DNA of 64,000 bases from Nitrosomonas sp. (GCA_016703745.1 JADJBK010000006.1:1488001-1552000); one strand, 5' to 3'. Positions 18,726 through 28,719 are shown, counted from the stretch's first letter. Program-made: numbers and translations. The notes: a model not told the origin generated them from the letters alone.

Positions 18726-19838
18726 CTCAAGGTAAATAGTCTCCGGAAAAACCGGGGCGATTCAGTATGCGAATTGCTGCACCCTTAATGCGATATTTTT
18801 TTGCTCGGCCAAAGAAACCCACTCATCCATGGTTCCCTGAGGCAGCGCAAGCGGACCAGAGATAATTTTATCTATATTGATATCAGGTCGCATCTCTGGA
18901 AAACGATTAATAATACGCTGCAAGTTGTGCCTGCTGATCTCCAGCATGTTCCTTGCAGCTATTTCCTGGGAGATAGCCAAATCGTAGCGGGATTCGGCTT
19001 CATCCATATCTACTATGGTGCCAAGACCGGATTCAAGGTTATATTTCATTTGCTCAAGCTGCCGTTCAAATGCTTTTGTCTGGGATTCCAGCACACCAAC
19101 ATTGGCCTGCGCGGTCAGCATATCGAAATACGCCTGGGTGATCCGCAAAATCAAATCCTGTGCAGCCAGGACAAATTGTGCGGCTCCTTGTGCGACTTCA
19201 TTTTTTGACTGCTGGTAGATAATGATATTTTCAATGCGGAACAATGGCTGAACCGCAGTAACGACTATGCCACGATTTCTGATGAGAATATCACTATCAA
19301 GTCGGTCGGTATCAAGATACACGTTTCGTGCTCTGCCCGTGAAATCAATGCTTGGAAGCAATCCGGCCCTGCCCTGAGTCAATCGTTCCTGACTGGCAGT
19401 GTAAGTGTGCCGGGCGATTTTATATTCCGCATCATGCTCCAGCGCTTCACGATAAATGGTAATAAGACTCTCCGCGCCCAAGGGCGCATGTATGAAAATA
19501 CCGATTATAAGAATGATTATCTGATAGCTTAAATTTTTCATGAATAATCGGAATGATTGCTGAAATTGGGCTCGCGTTAGCAACAACATTAAAAGCAAAT
19601 TAAAATCACAGTAGACTGTTTCTTACATTTTTGTATGAATATGCATATACGGCTTGTGAAAGTTGGTGGTTTAATATCCGCTGGGTAGCTACAGAATCAT
19701 CTGTCACAACAATGCAGTGATGGTGACAGGATTAGGGGGGGTGTATTTAAGAATGCAGCATTTTAAACAAAACCAAGCGAGAACAAAAAATACTGAGACA
19801 CCGGCTTAACACAGGGCGATTATCCATTTACACACCTT

Positions 19839-20210
19839 TTACACCGAAAACGATGAGCCACAGCCACAGGTGGATGCTGCGGAGGGATTCTTGATGACAA
19901 ACTGTGAGCCTTGGGCATTCTCTTGATAATCAATTTCCGCGCTGATTAAATACTGGAAACTCATCGAATCCACCAATAACTTTACGCCTTGATTTTCCAT
20001 CACGAGATCATCTTCATTAATAGTTTCATCGAACGTAAAGCCGTACTGAAAACCAGAACAGCCACCACCACTAACAAATACACGTAAATTCAATGCCTGA
20101 TTGTTCTCTTCATTAATCAATTCCTTAACCTTACTGGCCGCACTATCAGTAAAAACCAGCATGGGCTTTACTCCACTTACTATTTCAGGATCTGTTGATT
20201 CTTGATTCAT
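19839..20210 (-). CDS. erpA: iron-sulfur cluster insertion protein ErpA
   Basis: The 123-residue protein is an A-type Fe-S carrier. The three conserved cysteines are in GGGCSGFQYGF and STCGCGSS. The N-terminal extension (about 17 residues before MLVFTDSAASKVKEL) is typical of betaproteobacterial ErpA. It delivers Fe-S clusters to apo-proteins in the cytoplasm. It stands alone; the ~300 bp upstream of the tolC-like gene (19542-19838) contain no other gene that I can see. Confidence 0.94.
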   Translation of the reverse strand: MNQESTDPEIVSGVKPMLVFTDSAASKVKELINEENNQALNLRVFVSGGGCSGFQYGFTFDETINEDDLVMENQGVKLLVDSMSFQYLISAEIDYQENAQGSQFVIKNPSAASTCGCGSSFSV

Positions 20211-20258
20211 TTTATTTGTCCTCGCCTGACTAGAATTAACTTACATTAAGCAAACGAT

Positions 20259-21384
20259 TTACTCTGCTTCACTTTCACCCTGTACGCCCTGCTTCAGGCT
20301 CGCTTCGATGAATACTTCCAGATCCCCATCCAGCACCGCCTGGGTATTTCCCACTTCGACATTGGTTCGCAAATCTTTGATACGCGATTGATCCAGTACA
20401 TAAGAACGAATTTGGTGACCCCAGGCAATGTCAGTTTTGGAGTCTTCCACGGCTTGCCTGGTTTCATTACGCTTTCTCAGCTCTGCTTCATATAGACGGG
20501 ATCTGAGCATATCCATCGCATCAGCCCGATTACGATGTTGCGAACGTCCGCTCTGGCACTGTACTACGATACCCGATGGGGCGTGCGTAATTCTGACAGC
20601 TGAGTCAGTTTTGTTGATATGCTGCCCCCCCGCTCCTGAAGCCCGAAACGTATCTACCCGTAAATCTGCAGGATTGATATCAATTTCGATACTGTCATCA
20701 ACCTCAGGATAAACAAAAACGCTGGCAAATGAGGTATGACGCCGATTACCGGAATCAAATGGTGATTTTCGCACTAGCCGGTGCACACCGGTCTCTGTTC
20801 GCAGATATCCATAAGCATATTCTCCACTGATTTTAATGGTTGCGCTTTTGATACCGGCAATCTCTCCTGGTGATTCTTCCAGTACTTCCACCGCAAATCC
20901 ACGCCGTTCACAATAGCGTAAATACATGCGCTCCAGCATCGCTGCCCAGTCTTGCGCTTCAGTTCCACCTGAACCCGACTGAATATCCAGGAAGCAGTTA
21001 TTGGGATCCATCGGATCCGAGAACATGCGACGAAACTCCATCGCGGCCAGACTGGTTTCCAGCGAGGCAACATCCTTGGCAATACTCTGAACGGCCGCCT
21101 CATCTTCTTCTTCCTGAGCAATCTGGAGAAGCTCTTGCGCGTCTCGCAGTTGAGTATCCGCAAATTGAAAGGTATAAACGATGGTTTCCAGCGACTTCTT
21201 CTCTCGACCGATTTCCTGCGCACGCGCGGGCTCATTCCAGATCAAGGGATCCTCAACCAGCCTTTCCAGTTCACTCAATCGTACCTGTTTGACTTCGAAG
21301 TCAAAGATACCCCCGTAAAATATTGCTTCTCTGCCTAAGATCCTGCAACTGCGATTTCAATGCATTTATTTTTTCTGTTTCCAT
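20259..21384 (-). CDS. prfB: peptide chain release factor 2, expressed by programmed +1 frameshift
   Basis: RF2 reads UAA and UGA stops. The ATG at 21384 opens a 27-codon leader (METEKINALKSQLQDLRQRS ... RGYL) that ends in an in-frame TGA at 21303-21301. After a +1 shift, the main frame continues as DFEVKQVRLSELERLVED to the stop at 20259. The catalytic GGQ motif is in GAGGQHINKTDSAVRI, and codon recognition is by the usual RF2 domain. With the shift included, the product is about 374 residues, normal for RF2. Confidence 0.96.
21297..21318 (-). promoter_or_regulatory. RF2 autoregulatory frameshift site
   Basis: On the minus strand the sequence reads GGGGGTATCTTTGAC: a Shine-Dalgarno-like G-run three bases before CTT, then the in-frame TGA followed by C. 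This is the classic RF2 shift signal. When RF2 is scarce, ribosomes pause at TGA and slip +1 from CTT to TTT, making more RF2. Confidence 0.95.
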
Positions 21385-21458
21385 ATTGGTTTGATCATTT
21401 GATTAGTGTGTTTGCTTATATCAAGCAACCTTGACAACAAATACTCAGCCGAAAAACA

Positions 21459-23687
21459 TCAATGTTCTTCTAGTGAAGTCAGATTGGCGTAAGCCATCGA
21501 AAGCCATTTGGTGCCCAGCAGGCTAAAGTGCACCTGGACTCGCAAGTCTTCACCGCTGCCTTCGCAGTTGATGATGGTACCGTGACCAAATTTTTGGTGT
21601 GATACTCGCTGGCCAATTTGCAACCCAAACGGCTGTTCTTGTAAAGCAGAGGAAAATTGATTGGCAGTCCGCTTTTTGCTGGACGCTATTGAACCTGCCC
21701 CCTTCGTATACCCACCTGAAAACTCGGAGGGAATAGATTCTCTATCTGGGCATAACTTTTTAAGCAGATTCCCTGGAATTTCTGTCACAAAACGCGACGG
21801 AATATTTCTGTGTATCTGCCCGTGTAACATGCGGCTTTGTGCATACGTGAGATACAATCGTTGCTGAGCACGCGTGATCGCCACGTACATCAAGCGCCGT
21901 TCCTCTTCCAATCCTCCCTCTTCCTTGCGGCTATTTTCGTGTGGAAACAGCCCCTCTTCCAGGCCACAGATGAATACCGCTGGAAATTCCAGTCCTTTGG
22001 CGGCATGCACCGTCATCAACTGTACCGCATCCTGCTGATCGCCTGCCTGATGTTCCCCTCCCTCCAGCGAAGCATGTGCAAGAAAAGCTGGCAGACTGTC
22101 ATCCTCTGACTCATGTACAAAGCTGGTAGCAGCGTTGATCAATTCCTTCAGGTTCTCCAGTCGTTCACCACCTTCCCTTTCAGACTGATAGTGGGCATTC
22201 AACCCACTTCGGCGCTCGATCAGCGACACTATCTCGGGTAATGGTAATGATATAGAGGCCTCACGCATGGATAAAATCAGATCGACAAATCCGCTCATTC
22301 CCCTACCAGGTAACTGATTTTTTCCACGAACAGCACCCACACCTTCTTTATGTTGCTGACATGCCATTTGCCATAAACTGGTATTGGCCACCCTCGCTTG
22401 ATCCTGCAATTGCTCCAATGTGCGCGCGCCTATTCCGCGTGTCGGAAAATTAACGATACGCATAAAGGCATAATCGTCTTCCGGGCTGACGATCATCCGT
22501 AAATAAGCAAGCATGTGCCTGATTTCCTGACGATCAAAAAATCGCATGCCTCCATAAACGCGATATGAAATCCCCGTATTGAATAGTTGATGCTCGAGCA
22601 TCCGTGATTGAGCATTAGAGCGGTAAAGCAGGGCAATATTCGATAAGGCCAGCCCTTCGGCATGCAAAGCTTTTATTTCATCAACAATAAATGCGCTCTC
22701 GTCACGATCCGTAAAAGCATGATAAGCCCGAACCGGCTCACCTTCTCCTGCAGCCGTCCACAGATTTTTACCCAAACGTCCGGTATTGTGCTGAATAACC
22801 GCATTCGCTGCTTCCAGTATATTGCCTTGCGAACGATAATTCTGTTCCAGTTTGATGACTTTGGATATGGCAAAATCCTTTTCCAACGCCTGCATATTAC
22901 CGGCATACGCTCCCCGAAACGCGTAGATACTCTGATCATCGTCACCGACCGCAAAGATTACATTGTGCTCCCCTGATCCATTGCCAGACAACAGCTTCAG
23001 CCATTGATACTGCAATCGGTTGGTGTCCTGAAACTCATCAACCAGAATATGACTGAAGCGATCACGATAGTGGTCACACAGTATCGGGTTACGCGTCAGC
23101 AATTCATAACAGCGTAACAATAATTCCGAAAAATCAACCCAGCCATCGCGCAGGCAGATTGTTTCATACAGTTGATAGCACTCAGTTAGTTTGTGTTCCT
23201 GACTATCTTTTGGTACGACCTGACTTGCACGCAACCCTTCTTCCTTAGCATGATTGATAAACCACTGTATTAATCTGGGTGGATACGCCTTCTCATCCAG
23301 AGAATGGGCCTTGAGCAGTCGTTTGATGACTGCCTGCTGATCGGTTATATCCAGAATCTGGAACCCCTGTGGCAAACCAGCTTCCTGATAGTGTGAACGC
23401 AACATACGGTTACACAGGCCGTGAAACGTGCCCACCCACATATTCTGTGGAGGGACAGTCAACATTGCGGATATACGCGTCAGCATCTCGCGTGCCGCTT
23501 TATTGGTAAACGTTACCGCCAGAATATTGTGCGGATGTGCCAGATTTGACTGCAACAGATAAGCAACGCGAGTAGTTAATACTCGAGTTTTACCGCTGCC
23601 AGCACCTGCCAGCACCAGTGCAGACTGATGTGGCCAGGTAACTGCTTCAAGCTGCTCGGGATTTAACCCGGAAAGAATGGAGCTCAT
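21459..23687 (-). CDS. uvrD: ATP-dependent DNA helicase UvrD/PcrA type
   Basis: The 742-residue superfamily-1A helicase has NPEQLEAV (Q motif), Walker A AGAGSGKT, LVDEFQDTN (motif II), VGDDDQSIYAFRGA (motif III), LEQNYRS (motif IV), VQLMTVHAAKGLEFPAVFI (motif V) and EERRLMYVAITRA (motif VI). The C-terminus has the UvrD-type tail (GQRVSHQKFGHGTIINCEG). It acts in nucleotide-excision and mismatch repair as a 3'-5' helicase. The gene lies between prfB and the phosphoribulokinase gene. Confidence 0.95.
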   Translation of the reverse strand: MSSILSGLNPEQLEAVTWPHQSALVLAGAGSGKTRVLTTRVAYLLQSNLAHPHNILAVTFTNKAAREMLTRISAMLTVPPQNMWVGTFHGLCNRMLRSHYQEAGLPQGFQILDITDQQAVIKRLLKAHSLDEKAYPPRLIQWFINHAKEEGLRASQVVPKDSQEHKLTECYQLYETICLRDGWVDFSELLLRCYELLTRNPILCDHYRDRFSHILVDEFQDTNRLQYQWLKLLSGNGSGEHNVIFAVGDDDQSIYAFRGAYAGNMQALEKDFAISKVIKLEQNYRSQGNILEAANAVIQHNTGRLGKNLWTAAGEGEPVRAYHAFTDRDESAFIVDEIKALHAEGLALSNIALLYRSNAQSRMLEHQLFNTGISYRVYGGMRFFDRQEIRHMLAYLRMIVSPEDDYAFMRIVNFPTRGIGARTLEQLQDQARVANTSLWQMACQQHKEGVGAVRGKNQLPGRGMSGFVDLILSMREASISLPLPEIVSLIERRSGLNAHYQSEREGGERLENLKELINAATSFVHESEDDSLPAFLAHASLEGGEHQAGDQQDAVQLMTVHAAKGLEFPAVFICGLEEGLFPHENSRKEEGGLEEERRLMYVAITRAQQRLYLTYAQSRMLHGQIHRNIPSRFVTEIPGNLLKKLCPDRESIPSEFSGGYTKGAGSIASSKKRTANQFSSALQEQPFGLQIGQRVSHQKFGHGTIINCEGSGEDLRVQVHFSLLGTKWLSMAYANLTSLEEH

Positions 23688-23749
23688 AGATGCGGGCGGA
23701 TAAGTAGAAAAATGCTTACTGCCTGCTAAACAACAGAAAAAAGAACCGG

Positions 23750-24619
23750 TTATTTCTTGCTTCTAGTGACGATATCCAGAATCAATGGCGTCAAAATCAA
23801 CTCAATAGCCATACCCATCTTGCCCCCCGGTACCACAATGGTATTAGGGCGTGACATAAACGAGTTATCAAGCATACTCAACAAATAAGGAAAATCTACT
23901 CCACGAGGATCACGAAAACGAATAACCACCATGCTCTCATCCAATGTTGGAATCTCGCGGGAGATAAATGGATTGGAAGTATCTACTGTTGGAACCCGCT
24001 GAAAATTAATATGGGTGCGTGAAAACTGAGGCGTAATGTAGTGAACGTAATCATGCATACGTCGCAGGATGGTATGGGTTACGGCTTCAGCAGAATAGCC
24101 TCTGGCTTTGGTATCACGATAAATTTTTTGTATCCACTCAAGGTTAACAATAGGCACAACACCAACCAGTAAATCCACATATTTTGCGACATCGGCAGTT
24201 TCACTTTTCGCCCCACCATGCAGTCCTTCGTAAAACAACAGATCCGATCCTGGCGCGATCGATTGCCAGGGTGTAAATGTTCCTGGTTTTTGATTATATG
24301 GTGCAGCCTCTTCCTCATTGTGAAGATAAAGGCGTCGCTCACCCTGCCCTTTTTCGCCATACTCTCTGAAGAGAGTTTCCAGTTTTTCAAATTCATTGGC
24401 TTCCGGGCCAAAATGGCTGATAGGACGTCCACCTGTTTTCTCTGAATCAGCAACTGCCTGTTTCATCGCTTCACGGTCGTAGCGATGAAAACTATCCCCC
24501 TCAACAACAGCGACATTCAGATGCTCGCGGCGAAAAATATGCTCAAAACTTGATTTAACCGTAGATGTGCCCGCGCCGGATGAGCCGGTTACCGCGATAA
24601 CAGGATGTTTTTGCGACAT
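23750..24619 (-). CDS. cbbP: phosphoribulokinase
   Basis: The 289-residue enzyme phosphorylates ribulose-5-phosphate to ribulose-1,5-bisphosphate in the Calvin cycle. The P-loop is in IAVTGSSGAGTSTVKSSF; other landmarks are VEGDSFHRYDREAMKQ, LFYEGLHGG, VGVVPIVNLEWIQKI and the C-terminal VVPGGKMGMAIEL. The length and sequence match the proteobacterial octameric (PrkB/CbbP) class. It is not next to RuBisCO genes here. It supports an autotrophic lifestyle together with the amo genes. Confidence 0.95.
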   Translation of the reverse strand: MSQKHPVIAVTGSSGAGTSTVKSSFEHIFRREHLNVAVVEGDSFHRYDREAMKQAVADSEKTGGRPISHFGPEANEFEKLETLFREYGEKGQGERRLYLHNEEEAAPYNQKPGTFTPWQSIAPGSDLLFYEGLHGGAKSETADVAKYVDLLVGVVPIVNLEWIQKIYRDTKARGYSAEAVTHTILRRMHDYVHYITPQFSRTHINFQRVPTVDTSNPFISREIPTLDESMVVIRFRDPRGVDFPYLLSMLDNSFMSRPNTIVVPGGKMGMAIELILTPLILDIVTRSKK

Positions 24620-24770
24620 AGATAATTCTCCCTGGAATAATAGTAAATGATGTCAAATACTGACAGCTCGGATAGTGACAAACCAAAGACTGAATGATAC
24701 TGGTTTTTAGCATTTTCTTGGAAAATAATACATAACCAGTTGTTAACAAATGATATTTAAGTAAACAGAA

Positions 24771-25550
24771 TTACTTCATGCATCGTGGAATCTTACCTGC
24801 CGCATGAGCCTGTTGCTGAATTTGTCGCGCAGCAGGTAACCTTGCTTGCAAATCCTGGATGCGAGTACCGTGTGATGGGTGCGTAGACAAAAATTCGATC
24901 GACTGCGAACCTTGGCTAGCCTGTGACATTTTCCGCCAGAGCGTGACACTCTCGGCAGGATCAAATCCCGCTTTGGCCATCAAATCCAAACCAATGCGAT
25001 CCGCTTCGCTCTCGTGCAACCTGCTGAAAGGCATAATGACGCCATACTGCGCACCCACCCCCAGCAATCCAATAGCAGTTTGCCCTAACGCAGTTTGTGG
25101 CGCAGCAATTGCCTGTACCAGCGAAATTCCCATTTGCGTACCCATCTGCTGCGACATCCGCTCGTTACTATGTCTGGCCAATACATGTCCCACTTCATGA
25201 CCAATAACTGCGGCCAGTTGATGCTGGTTATCCACCAGATCGATCAATCCAGTATGCACACCAATTTTCCCACCAGGTAAAGCAAAGGCATTTAAAGATT
25301 TATCCTCAAAAACGACAACTTCCCACTGACCGCCAGTTTCACGTGTAATTGCATCAACGATACACCTGACAAACTGGTTATTCACAACATTAGAGCTAGT
25401 TCGCGTATCGCGTTTCATTGTTTCAAATGCTTGCAGGCCCAGACTGTTCAATTCAGAATCAGGCATAAAGATCAATTGAGATCTTCCGGTAGGAGAGGTA
25501 GCGCAACCACCTAGCAATAAAACTAAAAGCAGTATCAAAAATTTTTTCAT
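24771..25550 (-). CDS. M48-family metalloprotease lipoprotein
   Basis: The protein has about 259 residues from the ATG at 25550 (five codons inside the longest frame). This start gives a lipoprotein signal ending in the lipobox LLLGGCATS. The zinc-binding HEVGHVLARHSNERM carries the HExxH motif, and ESEADRIGLDLMAKAGFDP carries the downstream Glu. It resembles the periplasmic LoiP/YcaL/BepA proteases, which act in outer-membrane protein quality control; it lacks the TPR domain of BepA. Confidence 0.9.
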   Translation of the reverse strand: MKKFLILLLVLLLGGCATSPTGRSQLIFMPDSELNSLGLQAFETMKRDTRTSSNVVNNQFVRCIVDAITRETGGQWEVVVFEDKSLNAFALPGGKIGVHTGLIDLVDNQHQLAAVIGHEVGHVLARHSNERMSQQMGTQMGISLVQAIAAPQTALGQTAIGLLGVGAQYGVIMPFSRLHESEADRIGLDLMAKAGFDPAESVTLWRKMSQASQGSQSIEFLSTHPSHGTRIQDLQARLPAARQIQQQAHAAGKIPRCMK

Positions 25551-25581
25551 TTTGCCATCACGCAAGAATTAACTGCTATTT

Positions 25582-26385
25582 TCATGAATATCTCTCAAAA
25601 GGCATCCTCAGAATACTTGCTAACCGGCTACAGAACTGTGAGCTTCGCCACCGCAGCAACCCGATCATCATCTGATCATACCCAGCTTGCGGCTGGTCGC
25701 GATAAGTAGCAAATAGTCTGTCCCAAACTGTTAGATTAAAACCAAAATTATGGTTCATTTCGGCTGGATGAACGGAATGATGAATACGGTGCATATCAGG
25801 CGTAACAATAAGGTATCGCAAGATATTATCCAGTTTACGCGGTAAATACACATTGCCATGATTAAACATCGTCATGACACTCAAAATAATCTCGAACAGT
25901 AAAACACTCATCACCGGCGCACCAATTAGCACGATAATGGTCAATTTGAACAACATCGAGAGCAACATTTCAAGAGGATGAAAACGCAAACCGGTCGTCA
26001 CGTCCAGATCGAGATCAGCATGATGGGCACGATGTAATCGCCACAGTGGCGCGAAAGCATGCATCGCAACGTGTTGCCCGTAAATAGCAAGATCGAGCAA
26101 AATGATACTCACGCCAATCACAAGCCATGCTGGTAACGTTAATTGATTGAATAAGCCCCATTGATAGCTGGCTGCGTAAGCAGCAGCCCCGGTTGCAGTC
26201 ACGGGCAGCAGTATTTTCAACAGAATACTGTTAATGAAAGATAATGCGAGATTATTTCGCCAACGGAGCCATCTAGCTACCGTCAACTTTCTCCTGGGCA
26301 CATATATTTCCCAGCATGCCATGCCGATCAAAACGGTTAAAAACAAGCCGAGTCTAAGGTAATGCTCCTGTTCAACCGGTTGCAT
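25582..26385 (-). CDS. sterol desaturase/fatty-acid hydroxylase family membrane protein
   Basis: The 267-residue protein has about four to five TM segments and the di-iron histidine clusters of the family: HVAMH, HRAHHADLD, and HRIHHSVHPAEMNHNFG. This family makes O2-dependent hydroxylations of lipids; the substrate is unknown. It sits 31 bp before the M48 gene and 21 bp after hemH, so it may be co-transcribed with both. Confidence 0.88.
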   Translation of the reverse strand: MQPVEQEHYLRLGLFLTVLIGMACWEIYVPRRKLTVARWLRWRNNLALSFINSILLKILLPVTATGAAAYAASYQWGLFNQLTLPAWLVIGVSIILLDLAIYGQHVAMHAFAPLWRLHRAHHADLDLDVTTGLRFHPLEMLLSMLFKLTIIVLIGAPVMSVLLFEIILSVMTMFNHGNVYLPRKLDNILRYLIVTPDMHRIHHSVHPAEMNHNFGFNLTVWDRLFATYRDQPQAGYDQMMIGLLRWRSSQFCSRLASILRMPFERYS

Positions 26386-26406
26386 ATATCACGACAGGCA
26401 GTCTGA

Positions 26407-27492
26407 TTATTGAAGTGCTCCCAATTGCAGCGCAAGCTTGCGAGAGTGTTCCGCATCATCTTTAGAGTTTTGTGGATCCAACCAATCCACCAGGTTAGCG
26501 CGCACTATTTCACTGAGTGCATTAATCCAGGCAGGGTGCTCGTTCAGGGCAGGAATATAATGAAAATCTTCTCCACCAGCGGCCATAAAGATTGCTTTAC
26601 CCTCTATTGCTATTTCCTCCAGTGTTTCCAAACAATCAGACACAAAACCCGGGCAAACCACATCAATACGATTGAGTCTTTGCTTACCTAACTCTTCCAA
26701 TATCTCAGAAGTATAAGGGCCAAGCCACTTTGCAAGACCAAAACGTGATTGAAAACAAACCTGGTATTGATCACTGGATAGCGACAGCGCTTTGGCCAAC
26801 AATCTACCAGTTTTGTGACATTCACAATGATAGGGATCGCCTGCATCCAGCGTTTTTCGTGGCACGCCATGAAAACTCATCACCAGTTTATCTGGCTGCC
26901 CATACTCAGCCCAATAATCTTTAATATTTTCCGCCAGTGCTGCAATATAAACTCCTTTATCATGAAAATGCTTTATCGTGCGCAAAGCAGGCATATTACG
27001 CATCTTGCCAAATTCACAAAAAACGCTTTCCAATGCACAACCACTGCTGCTAGCCGCATACTGGGGGAATAAAGGCATCACCAGAATACGATCACAACCA
27101 CGCTCTCTCATTTTCCATAGCGTATCTTTGATCGAAGGTGTGCCAATACTCATTGCATACTCTACTATCAATGGATACCCGGTTTGTTCTTGCAACAGAC
27201 TAGCCAGCAAAGTAGTTTGTTTTTCTGTATGCACCTTCAGTGGCGAACCTTCAGGCATCCATATTTGTTCATATTTCCTGGCTGATTTGGCAGGACGAGT
27301 ATTGAGAATAATACCATTGAGAATAAACCACCAAAACCAGCGTGGTAGCTCAATAATACGTGGCTCACTCAAAAATTGTTTCAGATAAGGCCGCAAAGCT
27401 TTGGCGGTGGGCGCAGCAGGCGTTCCCAAATTAATGAGTAAAACACCAACTCGGCTAGAAACCCCATGCTGATAAGCTGGTTCAGGTAACAT
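26407..27492 (-). CDS. hemH: ferrochelatase
   Basis: The protein has about 361 residues from the ATG at 27492; a TTG six codons upstream extends the frame but lacks support. It inserts ferrous iron into protoporphyrin IX, the last step of haem synthesis. Key parts are GVLLINLGTPAAPT, the active-site histidine in VMSFHGVPRKTL, and CPGFVSDCLETLEEI, with the Glu in VCPGF...ETLEE. Haem is in high demand in ammonia oxidisers because of their many c-type cytochromes. It lies next to hrcA. Confidence 0.95.
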   Translation of the reverse strand: MLPEPAYQHGVSSRVGVLLINLGTPAAPTAKALRPYLKQFLSEPRIIELPRWFWWFILNGIILNTRPAKSARKYEQIWMPEGSPLKVHTEKQTTLLASLLQEQTGYPLIVEYAMSIGTPSIKDTLWKMRERGCDRILVMPLFPQYAASSSGCALESVFCEFGKMRNMPALRTIKHFHDKGVYIAALAENIKDYWAEYGQPDKLVMSFHGVPRKTLDAGDPYHCECHKTGRLLAKALSLSSDQYQVCFQSRFGLAKWLGPYTSEILEELGKQRLNRIDVVCPGFVSDCLETLEEIAIEGKAIFMAAGGEDFHYIPALNEHPAWINALSEIVRANLVDWLDPQNSKDDAEHSRKLALQLGALQ

Positions 27493-27524
27493 TAATAGGC
27501 TGTGTATCAAAAAAAGAGAAGGTG

Positions 27525-28553
27525 TTAATGCTGAGACAAGCTACTCGATAACAATTTTGCAGTAATATCAACAACTGGTATTACCTGCTCATACGCCATA
27601 CGACGCGGACCAATTACACCAACTGTACCAACAATTTCACCTTCAATTTTATAAGGTGCCATCACAACACTGATTTCTTCCTGAATTGTCGAATCTGACT
27701 CTCCGCCGATAAAGATTTTTACACCCTGTGCCCGACGGCTTAACTCCATCAGCTGCAGTAATTTTGATTTGCGTTCAAACAATTCAAATAGCTTTTTTAG
27801 GCTGGATAAATTTTCTGATAAATCACTTACATCAAAAAGTTTGTGCTCACCGGTAATTACTACGGCTTCGCTATCCATCTGTAAAGTCTCACATCCAACT
27901 TCAATAGCCATATTCATCAAATGAGAAATATCCTGACGAATTTTGGTCAACTCACTTTGCAATCCTGTACGAATTGCTTCCAGAGTGCATCCGGCATAAT
28001 GCTGATTCAGAAAATTACCTGCTTCAATTAGGTCAGATTGGTTGTAAAGTGTTTCCGTAAAAATAATTTTATTTTGTACATCACCATCAGGCGTAACCAA
28101 AATTAACAAAATCCGCTTCTCGGTTAAAGCCATAAATTCAATATAGCGAAACACCGCCCCCCCTGATCTTCGAGGCGCCATTACCACACCGACAAACTGG
28201 GTAAGTTCCGATAGCAAGTTGGAGGCAACGTTAACCAAGTGCGCAGGGTTCGCCGGATACATCCTGTTTTCAAGCATGGTCATCTGCACATTGTTCAGAG
28301 ATTTGACTACCAGCAGACTATCCACAAAAAAACGATAGCCAAGCGCAGTCGGCATTCTTCCCGCAGAGGTATGTGGACTGGCGACATAACCCATTTCTTC
28401 GAGGTCCGTCATAACATTCCGAACCGTAGCCGGGCTTAGATCCAAACCCGAAAATTTTGCAAGGGCTCGTGAACCCAAAGGCTGTCCTTCATGGATATAG
28501 CGCTCAACTAGCGTTTTCAGTAGAATTTTGGCGCGATCATTAAGCATGGCCAT
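27525..28553 (-). CDS. hrcA: heat-inducible transcription repressor HrcA
   Basis: The 342-residue repressor has an N-terminal winged-helix (LSPATVRNVMTDLEEMGYV, SAGRMPTALGYRFFVD) and the long HrcA domain ending in GVIGPRRMAYEQVIPVVD. HrcA binds CIRCE operators upstream of groESL and dnaK-type genes. I saw no CIRCE repeat in the ~160 bp upstream of this gene, so autoregulation is not supported here. Confidence 0.95.
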   Translation of the reverse strand: MAMLNDRAKILLKTLVERYIHEGQPLGSRALAKFSGLDLSPATVRNVMTDLEEMGYVASPHTSAGRMPTALGYRFFVDSLLVVKSLNNVQMTMLENRMYPANPAHLVNVASNLLSELTQFVGVVMAPRRSGGAVFRYIEFMALTEKRILLILVTPDGDVQNKIIFTETLYNQSDLIEAGNFLNQHYAGCTLEAIRTGLQSELTKIRQDISHLMNMAIEVGCETLQMDSEAVVITGEHKLFDVSDLSENLSSLKKLFELFERKSKLLQLMELSRRAQGVKIFIGGESDSTIQEEISVVMAPYKIEGEIVGTVGVIGPRRMAYEQVIPVVDITAKLLSSSLSQH

Positions 28554-28719
28554 ATTCTAACAAGTTTGCAGAATCAACAGATAAACGTTATCTGGGTTCT
28601 CATACCGGTTCAGAAACAAATGACAAAACATAATCGAAAATAAATTAATGTAATTCATTCCAACGTTTTAATTGCTATCCATATAAGAATATTTTCTAAA
28701 TACGTAAAATTTATTTAAT

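Larger units (their letters stand above)
17456..18764 (+). mobile_element. complete IS3-family element
   Basis: The element is 1309 bp. Its inverted repeats match at 25 of 26 positions, beginning TGAATCGCCCCGG at both ends. A 3-bp target duplication GTA flanks it (17453-17455 and 18765-18767). It carries orfA and orfB on the plus strand, against the direction of the disrupted tolC gene. Both genes look intact. Confidence 0.95.
16907..19541 (-). pseudogene. TolC-family outer-membrane channel gene split by IS3 element
   Basis: The N-terminal part (259 codons, 19541-18765) and C-terminal part (17452-16907) are separated by the IS3 element plus one copy of the 3-bp duplication GTA. Joined, they give an uninterrupted 440-residue TolC-like protein reading QQFAY-DIARQEATRAK across the junction. 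It has a signal peptide (MKNLSYQIIILIIGIFIHAP) and the typical TolC repeats: SLITIYREALEHDAEY, LRITQAYFDMLTAQANV, YNLESGLGTIVDMDEAESRY, and a second half with LGQEAGIRTEIDVLNAQQQYY. It heads the operon and would be the outer-membrane exit partner of the HlyD protein. An in-frame ATG at 19598 exists, but 19541 gives the clean signal peptide. Confidence 0.92.

Noticed and set aside
21301..21306. prfB as a broken gene because of its in-frame TGA
   Set aside because: The TGA lies in the known RF2 programmed frameshift context CTTTGAC preceded by GGGGGT, so it is regulatory.
28554..28715. CIRCE operator upstream of hrcA
   Set aside because: No TTAGCACTC / GAGTGCTAA pair is present.
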